A DNA stretch of 64,000 nucleotides from Bacillota bacterium (GTDB taxonomy: Bacteria > Bacillota > Clostridia > Christensenellales > Pumilibacteraceae): contig WRAF01000001.1 of assembly GCA_009780325.1 (NCBI GenBank), positions 61,048 to 125,047 of the forward strand, given 5' to 3'. Each line of letters opens with the position of its first letter. The stretch's first letter is position 1. The notes beneath the pieces were generated by a model. The model ran no database searches and was not told where the DNA came from. It worked only from the letters and a program-made list of their open reading frames with translations. Shown here piece by piece: positions 37,104 to 46,921 of this stretch. The position numbers were made by a program, and so were the translations under genes.

Positions 37104-39542
37104 TTATTGTTTATTTGTTCTATCGTCTTCAATATATTGACCATATGGCATAATTTTATGCTTTCTTTTTTTCATTAAAATTGCTAATAGAATCAGCATA
37201 ATAACCACAAACACAATACCTACGATTAATACAATCATCCATACATCCACCCCGTCAAAATCAATATATCTAGTCTCTATAAAAACTTCGATGCTTTCGG
37301 CTAATTCTCCATCAATATATACAATTACTCTTGTGTATCTGCTTGCGCTATCAAATGGTGTGGCAATTAATATCCTAGTTCCTGCTTCTAATAATTCTAG
37401 TGGTACTCTTCCTACACCATGCAGATACACTAATAGCATTGCATCTTGTCTTAAAGTAGCATTTGTGCTTGTCATTTCTAATACGCTTATCATAAAGCCC
37501 GTATTAATATATCTTGCAGGCACAAAACCTTCTGTATTATCGCTTGTGGCAACTCTAAACCAAACCCTATCATTAAATTCATATTCTACAAAATCTAATA
37601 CTCTAATCAAATCGCCTCGTCTTAAGGTTGTATAAGAGTGACTATTGATTGAAGGAAACACAAGTATGTGTGTATTATCAAAAACTATTTGACCACTTGC
37701 ATTTATGGGTGGAGTATAGGGAATTGGTGAGTAAAGGGCGGCACGATAAATAAAGCCGCATACTATTAATGGTTGATTAAGTATATCGGTAGTAAAAGCT
37801 ACTACATAATACATATTTGGTGGAGATGGGATTTCTCGTCTTATCATAATTTGAGTATCTTTCGGCAAATGTATTATTGCATTGTTTTCTGATGGAGTAG
37901 AAAAGAGGGGAGTATTTATTTTAGTGGTAGTTATAGCGTTTGAGGATTGGGGTCTTGCAATTCTAAGTGTAGATGAAGATGGTGGAGTGGTATAAAAGTT
38001 TGATATGTCATTGATTAAATTAGAACTTAATCTAAACAAAGAATGGCTGTTTTTATCTAAAAGAAGTATATCATTATAATATGCTAGACCGCTTGCGTTT
38101 GAAGTTGTAAATGTGATGTTTGAAAATGTACCCAAATCTAAATGAGCTTGATTGTTAAACACAAAATGACCATCTGCATTGATTCCAAAAATGTTGCCCG
38201 CATAATCAACAAAAAAGTCAATTAAGTGTTCATTTAAAGATATGCCACCGCCAATTTTTTGTCCTAAACTTATAGGACCAATTAAGCCTTGCATGATAAA
38301 TTCAAATTCATTTAATAAGGGTGTAGTTTTTGCTATATGACGTTGTCTATGCATTAAGTCTTCAAATATTATATAAATATATTCTCCGTCTGCAATAATT
38401 TTTTCTATAACTACCATATATTCATTATAAGTTATATCTAAAGCTGCTTGTGTCTCTCTATTTAATAAACGATTGCCATTATATGCAACAATTAATTCAT
38501 TTGTATAAGTCATAACTGCTGATATGGGTCTAGTTATATTAAAATGCTGTATAGAGTGTCTATTAAATAAACTAACTCTATTATTGTAGGTGTCCGCAAT
38601 AATAATGTTTCCGAATCTATACGATACGCCGCTAGGTCTATTAAAGAAAAAATCTGCATTTGATCCAGAGGCTAGCGCTAAATCAATAGCATTATTAGTT
38701 AAATTTATTTTATAAACATTATCTAAATAACTAGAAAAATAAACATTATTATTAAGCATTGCTAAAACAGGAGTCTCTTGGTATATATCAAAAGGAACAT
38801 TAATTGTTAAATTAGATACCATCACTCCGCCTGTAAATACGAATCTATCAATAGAGTTGGGAGTCAAGACTAATAATGAGTCATTTAAAGCATAAATTGC
38901 ATAGGGAATAGAGGTTAGGTTTTGTAGATTTAAACTTTGTGGTGTAGTAGTATTGTCCAATCTATAAATTGCAAACCTGCGTTGAGGCAAGCTGACAAGT
39001 GCAAATACTCCAAAATTTGATACGCTAACTTGCCTAATATTTCCGCTTGAGATATTTTTTGCTTCTGCTCTAGATGTTCCGTCAAATCCAAAAATAAAAA
39101 CGGTTTGTCTTGTTGCTAGATAAATATTTTCTTGATTAATAGCAAACGAAATAAAATTTCCTGGCACAAGTCTATCGCTTTCAAAATAAAGACCGCCTTC
39201 TCTTAAGATAAAAAGCTGGTTATTATATACTTCTATAGATATGGCGCTTTGATTAGATATTAGATTAGTTTCATTAGTTTCAAAATTAATACTATGAATG
39301 CCGTTTGAGTCTAAAATATACATATAATAATCAGATAAAGCAATATTTTTAATGGATAATAGATGCAAAAAAGGAGTATCAGAGTTGTTTATTCTGACAA
39401 GTTCTAATTCATCATCATAAGGATAAACGGCGGATATATTATAATAATTGAAATACTCTGTATTAGGCGGATAAAAAGTATATTCACTCGTGAAGATAGT
39501 GGCAGCCAGTGTCACTATTAAAATGCTTAAAAATCTCTTCAT
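37104..39542 (-). CDS. secreted beta-propeller-like protein with SH3-like domains and C-terminal TM
   Basis: Start refined to MKRFLSILIVTLAATIF; repeated blade-like segments; SH3-like (LRRGDLIRVLDFVEYEFNDRVWFRVATSDNTEGFVPARYI); TM VWMIVLIVGIVFVVIMLILLAILMKKRK. Confidence 0.65.
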   Translation of the reverse strand: MKRFLSILIVTLAATIFTSEYTFYPPNTEYFNYYNISAVYPYDDELELVRINNSDTPFLHLLSIKNIALSDYYMYILDSNGIHSINFETNETNLISNQSAISIEVYNNQLFILREGGLYFESDRLVPGNFISFAINQENIYLATRQTVFIFGFDGTSRAEAKNISSGNIRQVSVSNFGVFALVSLPQRRFAIYRLDNTTTPQSLNLQNLTSIPYAIYALNDSLLVLTPNSIDRFVFTGGVMVSNLTINVPFDIYQETPVLAMLNNNVYFSSYLDNVYKINLTNNAIDLALASGSNADFFFNRPSGVSYRFGNIIIADTYNNRVSLFNRHSIQHFNITRPISAVMTYTNELIVAYNGNRLLNRETQAALDITYNEYMVVIEKIIADGEYIYIIFEDLMHRQRHIAKTTPLLNEFEFIMQGLIGPISLGQKIGGGISLNEHLIDFFVDYAGNIFGINADGHFVFNNQAHLDLGTFSNITFTTSNASGLAYYNDILLLDKNSHSLFRLSSNLINDISNFYTTPPSSSTLRIARPQSSNAITTTKINTPLFSTPSENNAIIHLPKDTQIMIRREIPSPPNMYYVVAFTTDILNQPLIVCGFIYRAALYSPIPYTPPINASGQIVFDNTHILVFPSINSHSYTTLRRGDLIRVLDFVEYEFNDRVWFRVATSDNTEGFVPARYINTGFMISVLEMTSTNATLRQDAMLLVYLHGVGRVPLELLEAGTRILIATPFDSASRYTRVIVYIDGELAESIEVFIETRYIDFDGVDVWMIVLIVGIVFVVIMLILLAILMKKRKHKIMPYGQYIEDDRTNKQ

Positions 39543-39652
39543 ACATATTAATGATATCATAATAAAATATAAATGTAAACAATTCACCATAAATCAAATA
39601 GAAAAATTTATAAATAATGTTACAAAAAACTACAAAACTATACAGTAAAGAG

Positions 39653-39681
39653 TTTACATTGATTGTATATTATGATACAAT
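39653..39681 (+). promoter_or_regulatory. sigma-A-type promoter for ppx/gppA gene
   Basis: TTTACA - 17 nt - TACAAT, 29 nt upstream of TTG start. Confidence 0.55.
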
Positions 39682-39710
39682 AAGGTCAAAATGTACTAAA
39701 AGGGGAAGTT

Positions 39711-41240
39711 TTGGAAAAAATCGCCATTGTAGACTTAGGGTCTAATTCTGTACGCTTAGTATTAGCAAATATCATGCCGCCTGGAAGCGCTGCTGTACAA
39801 GGCGGTCATTTTGTCATATTTGATGAACAAAAAGAAAACATAAGGCTAGGGCTGGATTTAGAAAAAGACGGCTATATCAAGCCTGCAAGAATTACGCAAA
39901 CCATAAAGACTTTGAAAATGTTTAAAAAACTATGTGAAAGCTATGGTGTAGAAAAAATTTTTTGTGTGGCTGCCACATTTTTAAGGCGTGCTAAAAATCA
40001 AAAAAGTTTTATTGAAGAGATAAATGCTTCAACTGGTTTAAAGTTTAAAGTTTCAACTGAAGATGAAGAGGCTACTCATACTTATCAAGGGATAATTAAC
40101 TCATTGGATATCCCTAAAGGTGTTATTTTGGATATTAGTGGTTCAAACATGATGATTATTCAATATAACAGAAGAAATCTTATTAATAAAGAGATAATAA
40201 ATATAGGCACATTGGCTTTGTCCAGCATTTTTACTGACGGAACTTCTGAAGAGCAGGCGGTGCTTATAGAGGCTTATATTTTGGACCAATTGAGGCGTAT
40301 ACCTTGGCTATCTCAAATTGAGCCCGATTATCAATTTATCGGGGTAGGCGGTGCGTTTAGAAACTTAGCTAAAATAGGCAGAAAAATCAGAAAATATCCT
40401 CTTGATATGGTGCATAATTATAGCATATCTCAAAAGGAATTTGATGCTATCTATAAGATGGTTAAATCATTGCCGCCAGGAGACAGGACAAAAATCAAGG
40501 GTCTAAATTCTGAAAGGGCGGATATTTTTTCTGTATCATTGTCTACTATTAATGCATTTATGAAAAGATGCGGATTTTCAAATATAGTTGTGTCTGGTGC
40601 AGGTTTAAGAGAGAGTGTAATGTTTAATTATGCTGTACCAAGCACTTTAGAAAAGCCTATTTCTGATGTTTTGCTTCATTCTGTTTATACGATGATGAGT
40701 TATTTTGATATTAATATTCCTCATGCCGAGCATGTTTGTGCTTTATGTATTCAGTTGTACAAGCATTTAAGAGTATTGCATAAATTGCCAAGAATGTATG
40801 TTAAGCCGCTAAGAATAGCAGCACTTATGCATGATGCTGGTACTAGAATAAAATTTTACGATAGAAACCGTCATACTTTTTATTTTATAATGAATTCAAA
40901 TTTGTATGGGGTAACTCATAGAGACATTATTTTGGCATCATTTATAGCACAAGGGACACAAGGTGATGATTTTCAAATGTCAGAGTGGAATAAATATAAA
41001 GATATTTTGCTAGAACAAGATTTAGTGGCTGTATTAAAATTGAGTGTGATTTTATCTATTGCAAAGAGTTTGGACAGGTCTTTATCGGGTGGAATAAAAG
41101 GGCTTGATTGTGATGTTTTAGGAGATTCTGTAATAATGAAAACAATTACAGAAGGGGATTGCTCATTAGAAATTAAGGATGCAATGAAATTAGCACCAGA
41201 TTTTGCAAGGGCATTTAGAAAGAATCTAGATATATTGTAG
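39711..41240 (+). CDS. Ppx/GppA phosphatase family protein
   Basis: IAIVDLGSNSVRLVLANI..., FCVAATFLRRAKN, GVILDISGSNMMI, C-terminal HD-like ALMHDAG. Confidence 0.88.
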   Translation: MEKIAIVDLGSNSVRLVLANIMPPGSAAVQGGHFVIFDEQKENIRLGLDLEKDGYIKPARITQTIKTLKMFKKLCESYGVEKIFCVAATFLRRAKNQKSFIEEINASTGLKFKVSTEDEEATHTYQGIINSLDIPKGVILDISGSNMMIIQYNRRNLINKEIINIGTLALSSIFTDGTSEEQAVLIEAYILDQLRRIPWLSQIEPDYQFIGVGGAFRNLAKIGRKIRKYPLDMVHNYSISQKEFDAIYKMVKSLPPGDRTKIKGLNSERADIFSVSLSTINAFMKRCGFSNIVVSGAGLRESVMFNYAVPSTLEKPISDVLLHSVYTMMSYFDINIPHAEHVCALCIQLYKHLRVLHKLPRMYVKPLRIAALMHDAGTRIKFYDRNRHTFYFIMNSNLYGVTHRDIILASFIAQGTQGDDFQMSEWNKYKDILLEQDLVAVLKLSVILSIAKSLDRSLSGGIKGLDCDVLGDSVIMKTITEGDCSLEIKDAMKLAPDFARAFRKNLDIL

Positions 41241-41270
41241 TTTGATTAGATATTTAAGGAGTAAACGAAA

Positions 41271-41774
41271 ATGATTCAGCATTTATTCTTAAAGCAAAAA
41301 GTGTTTTCATTAACAGAGGATTTTACTTTTTTTGATGAGTTTCAGCGTCCGATTTTTAGGGCAAGAGGCAATTTTTTTGCTTTTCCTAAGCAGTATAAGA
41401 TGTTTGATGCTGTCAATCAAGTTAATCCCATGATACTTATTAGAAGAAAATTCTTTGCATTTATGCCAACTTTTACTATTATTGATACATCAAATAATCA
41501 AACGCTTTTTACTGTGAGACAAAGATTTAGGCTTGGTCGTCCTATTTTTGATATTGCTACGCCGCATGGCAACTATATGATTGATGGCAATTTAATTGGA
41601 CATGATTTTGCTATTATGAATCCTAACGGACGGCAGGTTATCCAGCTTAATAAGCGTTTTTTAACATGGGGGGATGCTTATGACGTAGCTATTGATACTA
41701 GTCAAATCCCTTTGCATGTAGCTGCTGCAATTATTTTGACTATTGATTGTGCATTACATAGCAGCAATAGATAA
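41271..41774 (+). CDS. LURP-one-related/tubby-like family protein
   Basis: LKQKVFSLTEDFTFFDEFQRPIFRARGNFFAFPKQYKMFD...RRKFFAFMPTFTI. Confidence 0.75.
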   Translation: MIQHLFLKQKVFSLTEDFTFFDEFQRPIFRARGNFFAFPKQYKMFDAVNQVNPMILIRRKFFAFMPTFTIIDTSNNQTLFTVRQRFRLGRPIFDIATPHGNYMIDGNLIGHDFAIMNPNGRQVIQLNKRFLTWGDAYDVAIDTSQIPLHVAAAIILTIDCALHSSNR

Positions 41775-41784
41775 TTTTGTGAGT

Positions 41785-42390
41785 ATGGATAAGGATGTTA
41801 AATTAATTTTAGCCTCAAATTCACCAAGAAGGAAAGAATTATTAAAACAGATTACTCTTGAATTTTTGGTTGTGCCAAGTAATTATGATGAAGAATTCAA
41901 AAGGGGAATGACTCCTTATGGATATGTGTTGAGTTGTGCTAAAGGAAAAGCTTTAGATGTGCTCAATTATCTTAATTATCATTCTGAGTATAATAAAGAA
42001 TCTCATCCATTTATAATTATAGCTGCTGATACAATAGTGGTTACTAAAGATAGTAAAATTCTATTAAAGCCACAAAATGAAAAAGAAGCATTTAATATGC
42101 TTAAAGAATTATCAAATAATTGGCATAGGGTTTCTACAGCAGTTTGTGTTAAATTTAATGAAAAGACATTATTAAAATACAAATCAAGCTATGTTAGGTT
42201 TAATGAGTTTGAAGAATGTGATATTATGAATTATATAAAAAGCGGCTCACCATTTGATAAAGCGGGTGGGTATGGTGTACAGGATGAATGGATAAAGGCA
42301 AGAGTTGCTAGAATTGACGGCAGCATAGATAATATAATGGGGTTGCCATTAAAGCAAACGAAAAAAATGCTTAAGGAGGTGTTAGAATGA
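41785..42390 (+). CDS. maf: Maf family nucleotide pyrophosphatase
   Basis: LILASNSPRRKELLKQI, IIAADTIVV, SGSPFDKAGGYGVQ. Confidence 0.92.
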   Translation: MDKDVKLILASNSPRRKELLKQITLEFLVVPSNYDEEFKRGMTPYGYVLSCAKGKALDVLNYLNYHSEYNKESHPFIIIAADTIVVTKDSKILLKPQNEKEAFNMLKELSNNWHRVSTAVCVKFNEKTLLKYKSSYVRFNEFEECDIMNYIKSGSPFDKAGGYGVQDEWIKARVARIDGSIDNIMGLPLKQTKKMLKEVLE

Positions 42391-42911
42391 ATATTTGGCA
42401 TGATATTGATGAGAAAAGGATTGCTCCTAATGACTTTATTGCTTGTATAGAAGTATCTAAGGGTTCTAGAAAAAAATATGAATTAGATAAAGAAACAGGC
42501 ATGTTATTCTTTGATAGATTATTGCAAACAGCGACACGATATCCAGCTAATTATGGGTTTATTCCAAGGACTCTATCTGAAGATGGTGATGCACTTGATG
42601 TGCTTGTGATTTGCAGCGAAATTGTACCATTTGTACTTGTTAGATGTTGTCCGATTGGGGTGATTAAAATGCTTGATAATGGAAAATTTGATGAGAAGAT
42701 TATTGCTGTGCCGTGCGGAGACTCTAGGTATAGTTATCAAGATATAGAGGATTTACCGCCGTTTATATCAGAAGAAATAGAGCATTTTTTAAGTATATAT
42801 AAAGCACTTGATAAAACACCTACAGAAGTTATGCCAATTCAAAGCAAAGAGGATGCTCAAAAAATTATTAAAGAATCCATAGATAGATACAAAAAGCATT
42901 TTAAAAGATAG
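42387..42911 (+). CDS. ppa: inorganic pyrophosphatase, family I
   Basis: IEVSKGSRKKYELDKETGMLFFDRLLQTATRYPANYGFIPRTLSEDGDALDVLVI. Confidence 0.93.
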   Translation: MNIWHDIDEKRIAPNDFIACIEVSKGSRKKYELDKETGMLFFDRLLQTATRYPANYGFIPRTLSEDGDALDVLVICSEIVPFVLVRCCPIGVIKMLDNGKFDEKIIAVPCGDSRYSYQDIEDLPPFISEEIEHFLSIYKALDKTPTEVMPIQSKEDAQKIIKESIDRYKKHFKR

Positions 42912-42986
42912 AAAATTAATTTAAAATCATAGGAAACTTTAGATACATTTTAATATATTGATGTGCTTTAAAGTTTAAATATACTC

Positions 42987-43985
42987 ATGAAAACAATTGA
43001 CATAGCAATATCATTAGGTTCTAGCTTTACAACCATATTTCAATCAGGGTATGGCGTAGTTTTGCATGAACCCACAATAGTTGGTGTATCGGATACAAAA
43101 AAACAGCGTATTATAGGTTCTGAGGCATTTGCAATGCAGGGGAAAACTCCTAAAAATATCACGCTAATTACTCCTATTAAAAATGGAATAATCATTGAAC
43201 CTAAAATTGCAGCATCGTTTTTAAAGGATTTGATTATAAAACTTTATCCAAAGAGCTTTATTTTTAAACCAAGGATAAAGGCGATTTTGGCTATTCCGAC
43301 GGGGCTAAAAAAAGAGGAAGTTGATGTTTATTATAATGTGGCATATGCTGCGGGAATTAGTTTGGTGAGAGTTGTCCCTAAAATTGTAATGGCAGCGGTG
43401 GGTATGGATTTGCCTGTTGCAAGCAGTGTTGCTAGTATGGTGGCACACTTGGGGGGTGGAACAACAGAAATTGCTACGATTGCATTGTCTGGGATTTTAT
43501 CAAGTGGGGCGTATGGAGTTAGTATGGGTGGAGATATGATGGATAGGGCTGTTGTTGATTTCATTTTAGGTAAACATGATTTGAAGATTGGAATAAGTGA
43601 TGCTAGAAGGCTTAAAGAGGAGATTGGGAGTTTGCATAAAGGGGAGACGGCTTTTAGGGAGGTGATGGGATTATGTTTAAAAGAGAAGCGTCCGTCAAAG
43701 GAGGCGATTCATGCGGCAGATATAGGCGGAGTATTAATGCCTTATTATTTAAGGATTGCTGATTTAATTGAGACAGCGATTAATGGAATTGGTCCTGAGA
43801 TATCTTCTGATATCTTAAAGAGCGGAATTTATTTGTCAGGCGGTAGTGCTAAGATTGCTGGAATAGATAGGTTATTGTCACAAAAATTAGGATTAAAAGT
43901 TAATATTTTAGAGAATCCTGAATTTGCAATTATCAATGGTGGTGGAAAATTATTGAAAAATAAAGAGTTGTTAGATAGTTTTTAA
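42987..43985 (+). CDS. divergent MreB/actin-like protein
   Basis: Alignable by eye to MreB throughout (GVVLHEPTIV, GKTPKNITLITPIKNGII, HLGGGTTEIATIALSGIL, LSGGSAKIAGIDRLL) but with active-site substitutions. Confidence 0.85.
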   Translation: MKTIDIAISLGSSFTTIFQSGYGVVLHEPTIVGVSDTKKQRIIGSEAFAMQGKTPKNITLITPIKNGIIIEPKIAASFLKDLIIKLYPKSFIFKPRIKAILAIPTGLKKEEVDVYYNVAYAAGISLVRVVPKIVMAAVGMDLPVASSVASMVAHLGGGTTEIATIALSGILSSGAYGVSMGGDMMDRAVVDFILGKHDLKIGISDARRLKEEIGSLHKGETAFREVMGLCLKEKRPSKEAIHAADIGGVLMPYYLRIADLIETAINGIGPEISSDILKSGIYLSGGSAKIAGIDRLLSQKLGLKVNILENPEFAIINGGGKLLKNKELLDSF

Positions 43986-44016
43986 TAGAAATATAATTTA
44001 TCTATTGATTTAAATG

Positions 44017-44050
44017 AAAATCTCATCTTTTTAAAGGATGAGATTTTTTA
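44017..44050 (+). terminator. terminator after MreB-like gene
   Basis: AAAATCTCATC...GATGAGATTTTTT. Confidence 0.8.
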
Positions 44051-44074
44051 AATGAATTCATATGAGGTGAAATA

Positions 44075-44120
44075 CTATGTTATATCACATATATATCATG
44101 TTATATGTGATATAACATAG
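44075..44120. repeat. 19-bp-arm perfect inverted repeat, candidate operator
   Basis: CTATGTTATATCACATATA - 8 nt - TATATGTGATATAACATAG. Confidence 0.75.
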
Positions 44121-44180
44121 TAAATAATGAAAATAATTGGTTTTTGGTCTAAAACTTATTAAATTGTAAATAATTTTATT

Positions 44181-46862
44181 ATGTTATATTTAGTTATTCC
44201 TTTACTCTCGATTATTTTTATAATAGGGATTTTTACTTTACGTTCAAGTTCATATGGATTAGATTTTGAATTTCAAAATTTTTTAGGTGATGATTGTATT
44301 ATTTCTATGATAAGAGAAACAGCTAAAAAAGAAAGTAATGAAAAAACTACAGAAAAAATAAATATATATCAAATTGCAAAATATGTTAGACTAACAAAAA
44401 AAATGCAATTTGAAGAATCGATTTTTGAATTAACGTTAAAAAGTAATCTTGAGATATTTTTTGGAGAATATAAAGTGCTGAAAAAAAATTTTAGACTAAC
44501 AAGAAATGAATGGCAAAAATCAAGGATATATAAAATTTGCAAAATAATAACTGGAGGTAATCAAGGTTTTCTTAGCAGGGAAAATATCCAAAAGGCAATT
44601 GAAGAATTTAATTCAATTACACCTTTAAATTTTAATGAAATTATTTCATTGCCATTTATTTTTTCATTTGTTTTATTAGAATTTTTTTGTATGCACATAT
44701 GCAGTGTAAAAAAAATTATTGACATTAAAAAATTGGCTAGGCTGGATATAGCAAAAAAGAGAATAAATATTTCATATTTAAAAAATAAAATTTATTTATA
44801 TTATTTTTTAAAACTAGCGGATTTTGAATTAAAAAGTGTCATAGAAAAAATTTGTGAGACAAATGATATTTCGATTGTAGATGAAATTAAAAATTTTGAA
44901 AAAATGATTGCATTTAATTTTGCTGCTATTAATGGTGTGATAGCAACTATAATTAAAAAAAGAAGTTGGTTTGATATTGATTTTTTATTAGAGCTATCTG
45001 AATTAAATAAATTATTTCAGTTTAGCGATATATCATCTATTGGGTCTATGGAAAAAATTTATTATTATAAGAGATTAGCTAGAGCAGCAAAAAAATCAAA
45101 CATAGCTGAGCTTGTTTTCGCAAGGCATGAAATTGAGTTTCCTAGAATTGAGAAATTTGAAAATTTTAAAAACAAAAATAGAATTTTATTTGAGGCTGGG
45201 TATGATAATAATTTTGAAACAAATGAGAGGAATATTATTGATGGAGTTAGAGTTAAAACTACAAAAAATATTAAATACAGTACAATGATAAATAATAAAT
45301 ATGAGACAATAAATGGAAGTGATGGTTCTGGATATGCGACTTTTGAGAAAAAAAAAGTTTATGATAATTTCAAGATTTTTTTTGGAGGAGAAGAAAAAAC
45401 GGTGGAAAGTACAGAGTTTTTTAAAAATAAAATAGTTTATAAGCAGAGCTTTAATATAATACAAACAGTCATATTGTTTCCAAATTTTATCGACAGTGTT
45501 TTTGGTGAAATTAGACATGTGAAAATCGATGATGGTAATTTTGATAAAATTATTTCACATACGCAAATAAATTTAAATAAAAAAATCCATTCACTATCAC
45601 GCATCATAAAAATTAATTATAACGAGTATTTAATATTTCTTTTATTTTCAAAAAATGAGAATGATTTATTTAGTGCAGAGAAAATTATTTACAATAAAAA
45701 TCTTTTTCAATTTTCCGAGCAATATAGTTTTGTATTTTCAAAGAAATTGGAATTAACAGATATGATAAGTGTAGGTAGGATTAAAACAAATGAAATAAAA
45801 AATAAAAATAATACTCAAAAAAAATTAAAGATTATTTCCAATCAAAAAATTTATGAATCCGGAATATTGGATATTGATTTTTTTGATCATCAGAAAAACA
45901 TAATTGTTGGATTAAATGATCTAATAAAAAATATTTTAATAGAAAAAAATGATAATATTTCTTTGATTGATAGCTCATATCTATTGTATGTGAATAAAAA
46001 CTTGTTTAAGGATAAAATTTGTGAAAATTTTAACTCAGTTGAAGCTGTTTTTGCTCTTTGTGAGTATGTTGAACATACAAATGACGAAAATATTTTCCAA
46101 ATTAATAATATTTTCCAAAAAGCTGCGATTATTTTGCTCAATGAGACAGAAAACAATGTCAATATTAACGTCTCAGACAGAATAATGCTTCAGTCAAAAC
46201 GAGATTCATTGAAGAAAATTAATAAACTAAATAATATTTTCTGTTTGAGAGTGTATAAAATATTTCTATTTTATACAATTACAAAATTTTTGCAGCTAAT
46301 AAAAAATAATTCTGTTTTAAGAAAACTTTTTTTCAAGTTGAAAGAAAAACTAAGGAGCGAGATAAAGAATTTTTCAAATCTATTGATTGATGAAATTTCA
46401 TTGGCAGTTATTTCTGAGGCAATAGATGATAGTATGGCAAGGCTATATTTAAGAAAGGCTGGGGAAAGAATTTTTGATGAAAAAAATATTGAATCAAGCA
46501 ATATATTGCTTTATATAATTGCACTTTTAAAAAAAGATTACGTAGAGTTTGCATATTCATTGCTTAAAATATTTTTAAAAGGGAATCAAAATTTTTTAGC
46601 GTATAGATGTGTTGTGGAAAATTTTTTGGGAATAAAATTTAAGGGCGATATTGTTTATTTTTTTCCAAAATTGCCTAAAGAGATTGGATTAGTAGAAATA
46701 AAATTAAAAACTCATATTGGAGATTTTTTTATAGAGATTGATAATGGTGACTTTGAGAAAAAAAAGTGGACTATGTTTTTAGGTGGTGTAGAATATAGTT
46801 GCAATTCTCTTTTTTTATCTAAAACCATAATATCAAAAAAAATTCTTCTTAAAAAAATCTAA
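44181..46862 (+). CDS. compact diverged cyclic-beta-glucan-synthase (NdvB)/GH94-like membrane protein
   Basis: N-terminal RIYKICKIITGG...LSRENIQKAIEEFNSITPLNFNEIISLPFIFSFVLLEF resembles NdvB N-terminus; NIKYSTMINNKYETINGSDGSGYATF and C-terminal VVENFLGIKFKGDIVYFFPKLPKEIG...IEIDNG resemble GH94 sandwich/C-terminal strands. Confidence 0.5.
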   Translation: MLYLVIPLLSIIFIIGIFTLRSSSYGLDFEFQNFLGDDCIISMIRETAKKESNEKTTEKINIYQIAKYVRLTKKMQFEESIFELTLKSNLEIFFGEYKVLKKNFRLTRNEWQKSRIYKICKIITGGNQGFLSRENIQKAIEEFNSITPLNFNEIISLPFIFSFVLLEFFCMHICSVKKIIDIKKLARLDIAKKRINISYLKNKIYLYYFLKLADFELKSVIEKICETNDISIVDEIKNFEKMIAFNFAAINGVIATIIKKRSWFDIDFLLELSELNKLFQFSDISSIGSMEKIYYYKRLARAAKKSNIAELVFARHEIEFPRIEKFENFKNKNRILFEAGYDNNFETNERNIIDGVRVKTTKNIKYSTMINNKYETINGSDGSGYATFEKKKVYDNFKIFFGGEEKTVESTEFFKNKIVYKQSFNIIQTVILFPNFIDSVFGEIRHVKIDDGNFDKIISHTQINLNKKIHSLSRIIKINYNEYLIFLLFSKNENDLFSAEKIIYNKNLFQFSEQYSFVFSKKLELTDMISVGRIKTNEIKNKNNTQKKLKIISNQKIYESGILDIDFFDHQKNIIVGLNDLIKNILIEKNDNISLIDSSYLLYVNKNLFKDKICENFNSVEAVFALCEYVEHTNDENIFQINNIFQKAAIILLNETENNVNINVSDRIMLQSKRDSLKKINKLNNIFCLRVYKIFLFYTITKFLQLIKNNSVLRKLFFKLKEKLRSEIKNFSNLLIDEISLAVISEAIDDSMARLYLRKAGERIFDEKNIESSNILLYIIALLKKDYVEFAYSLLKIFLKGNQNFLAYRCVVENFLGIKFKGDIVYFFPKLPKEIGLVEIKLKTHIGDFFIEIDNGDFEKKKWTMFLGGVEYSCNSLFLSKTIISKKILLKKI

Positions 46863-46921
46863 AATCTTAGGCGTATAAATTATAGTTGCATTTTAATTTA
46901 AAAGATGATATAATAAATGCA

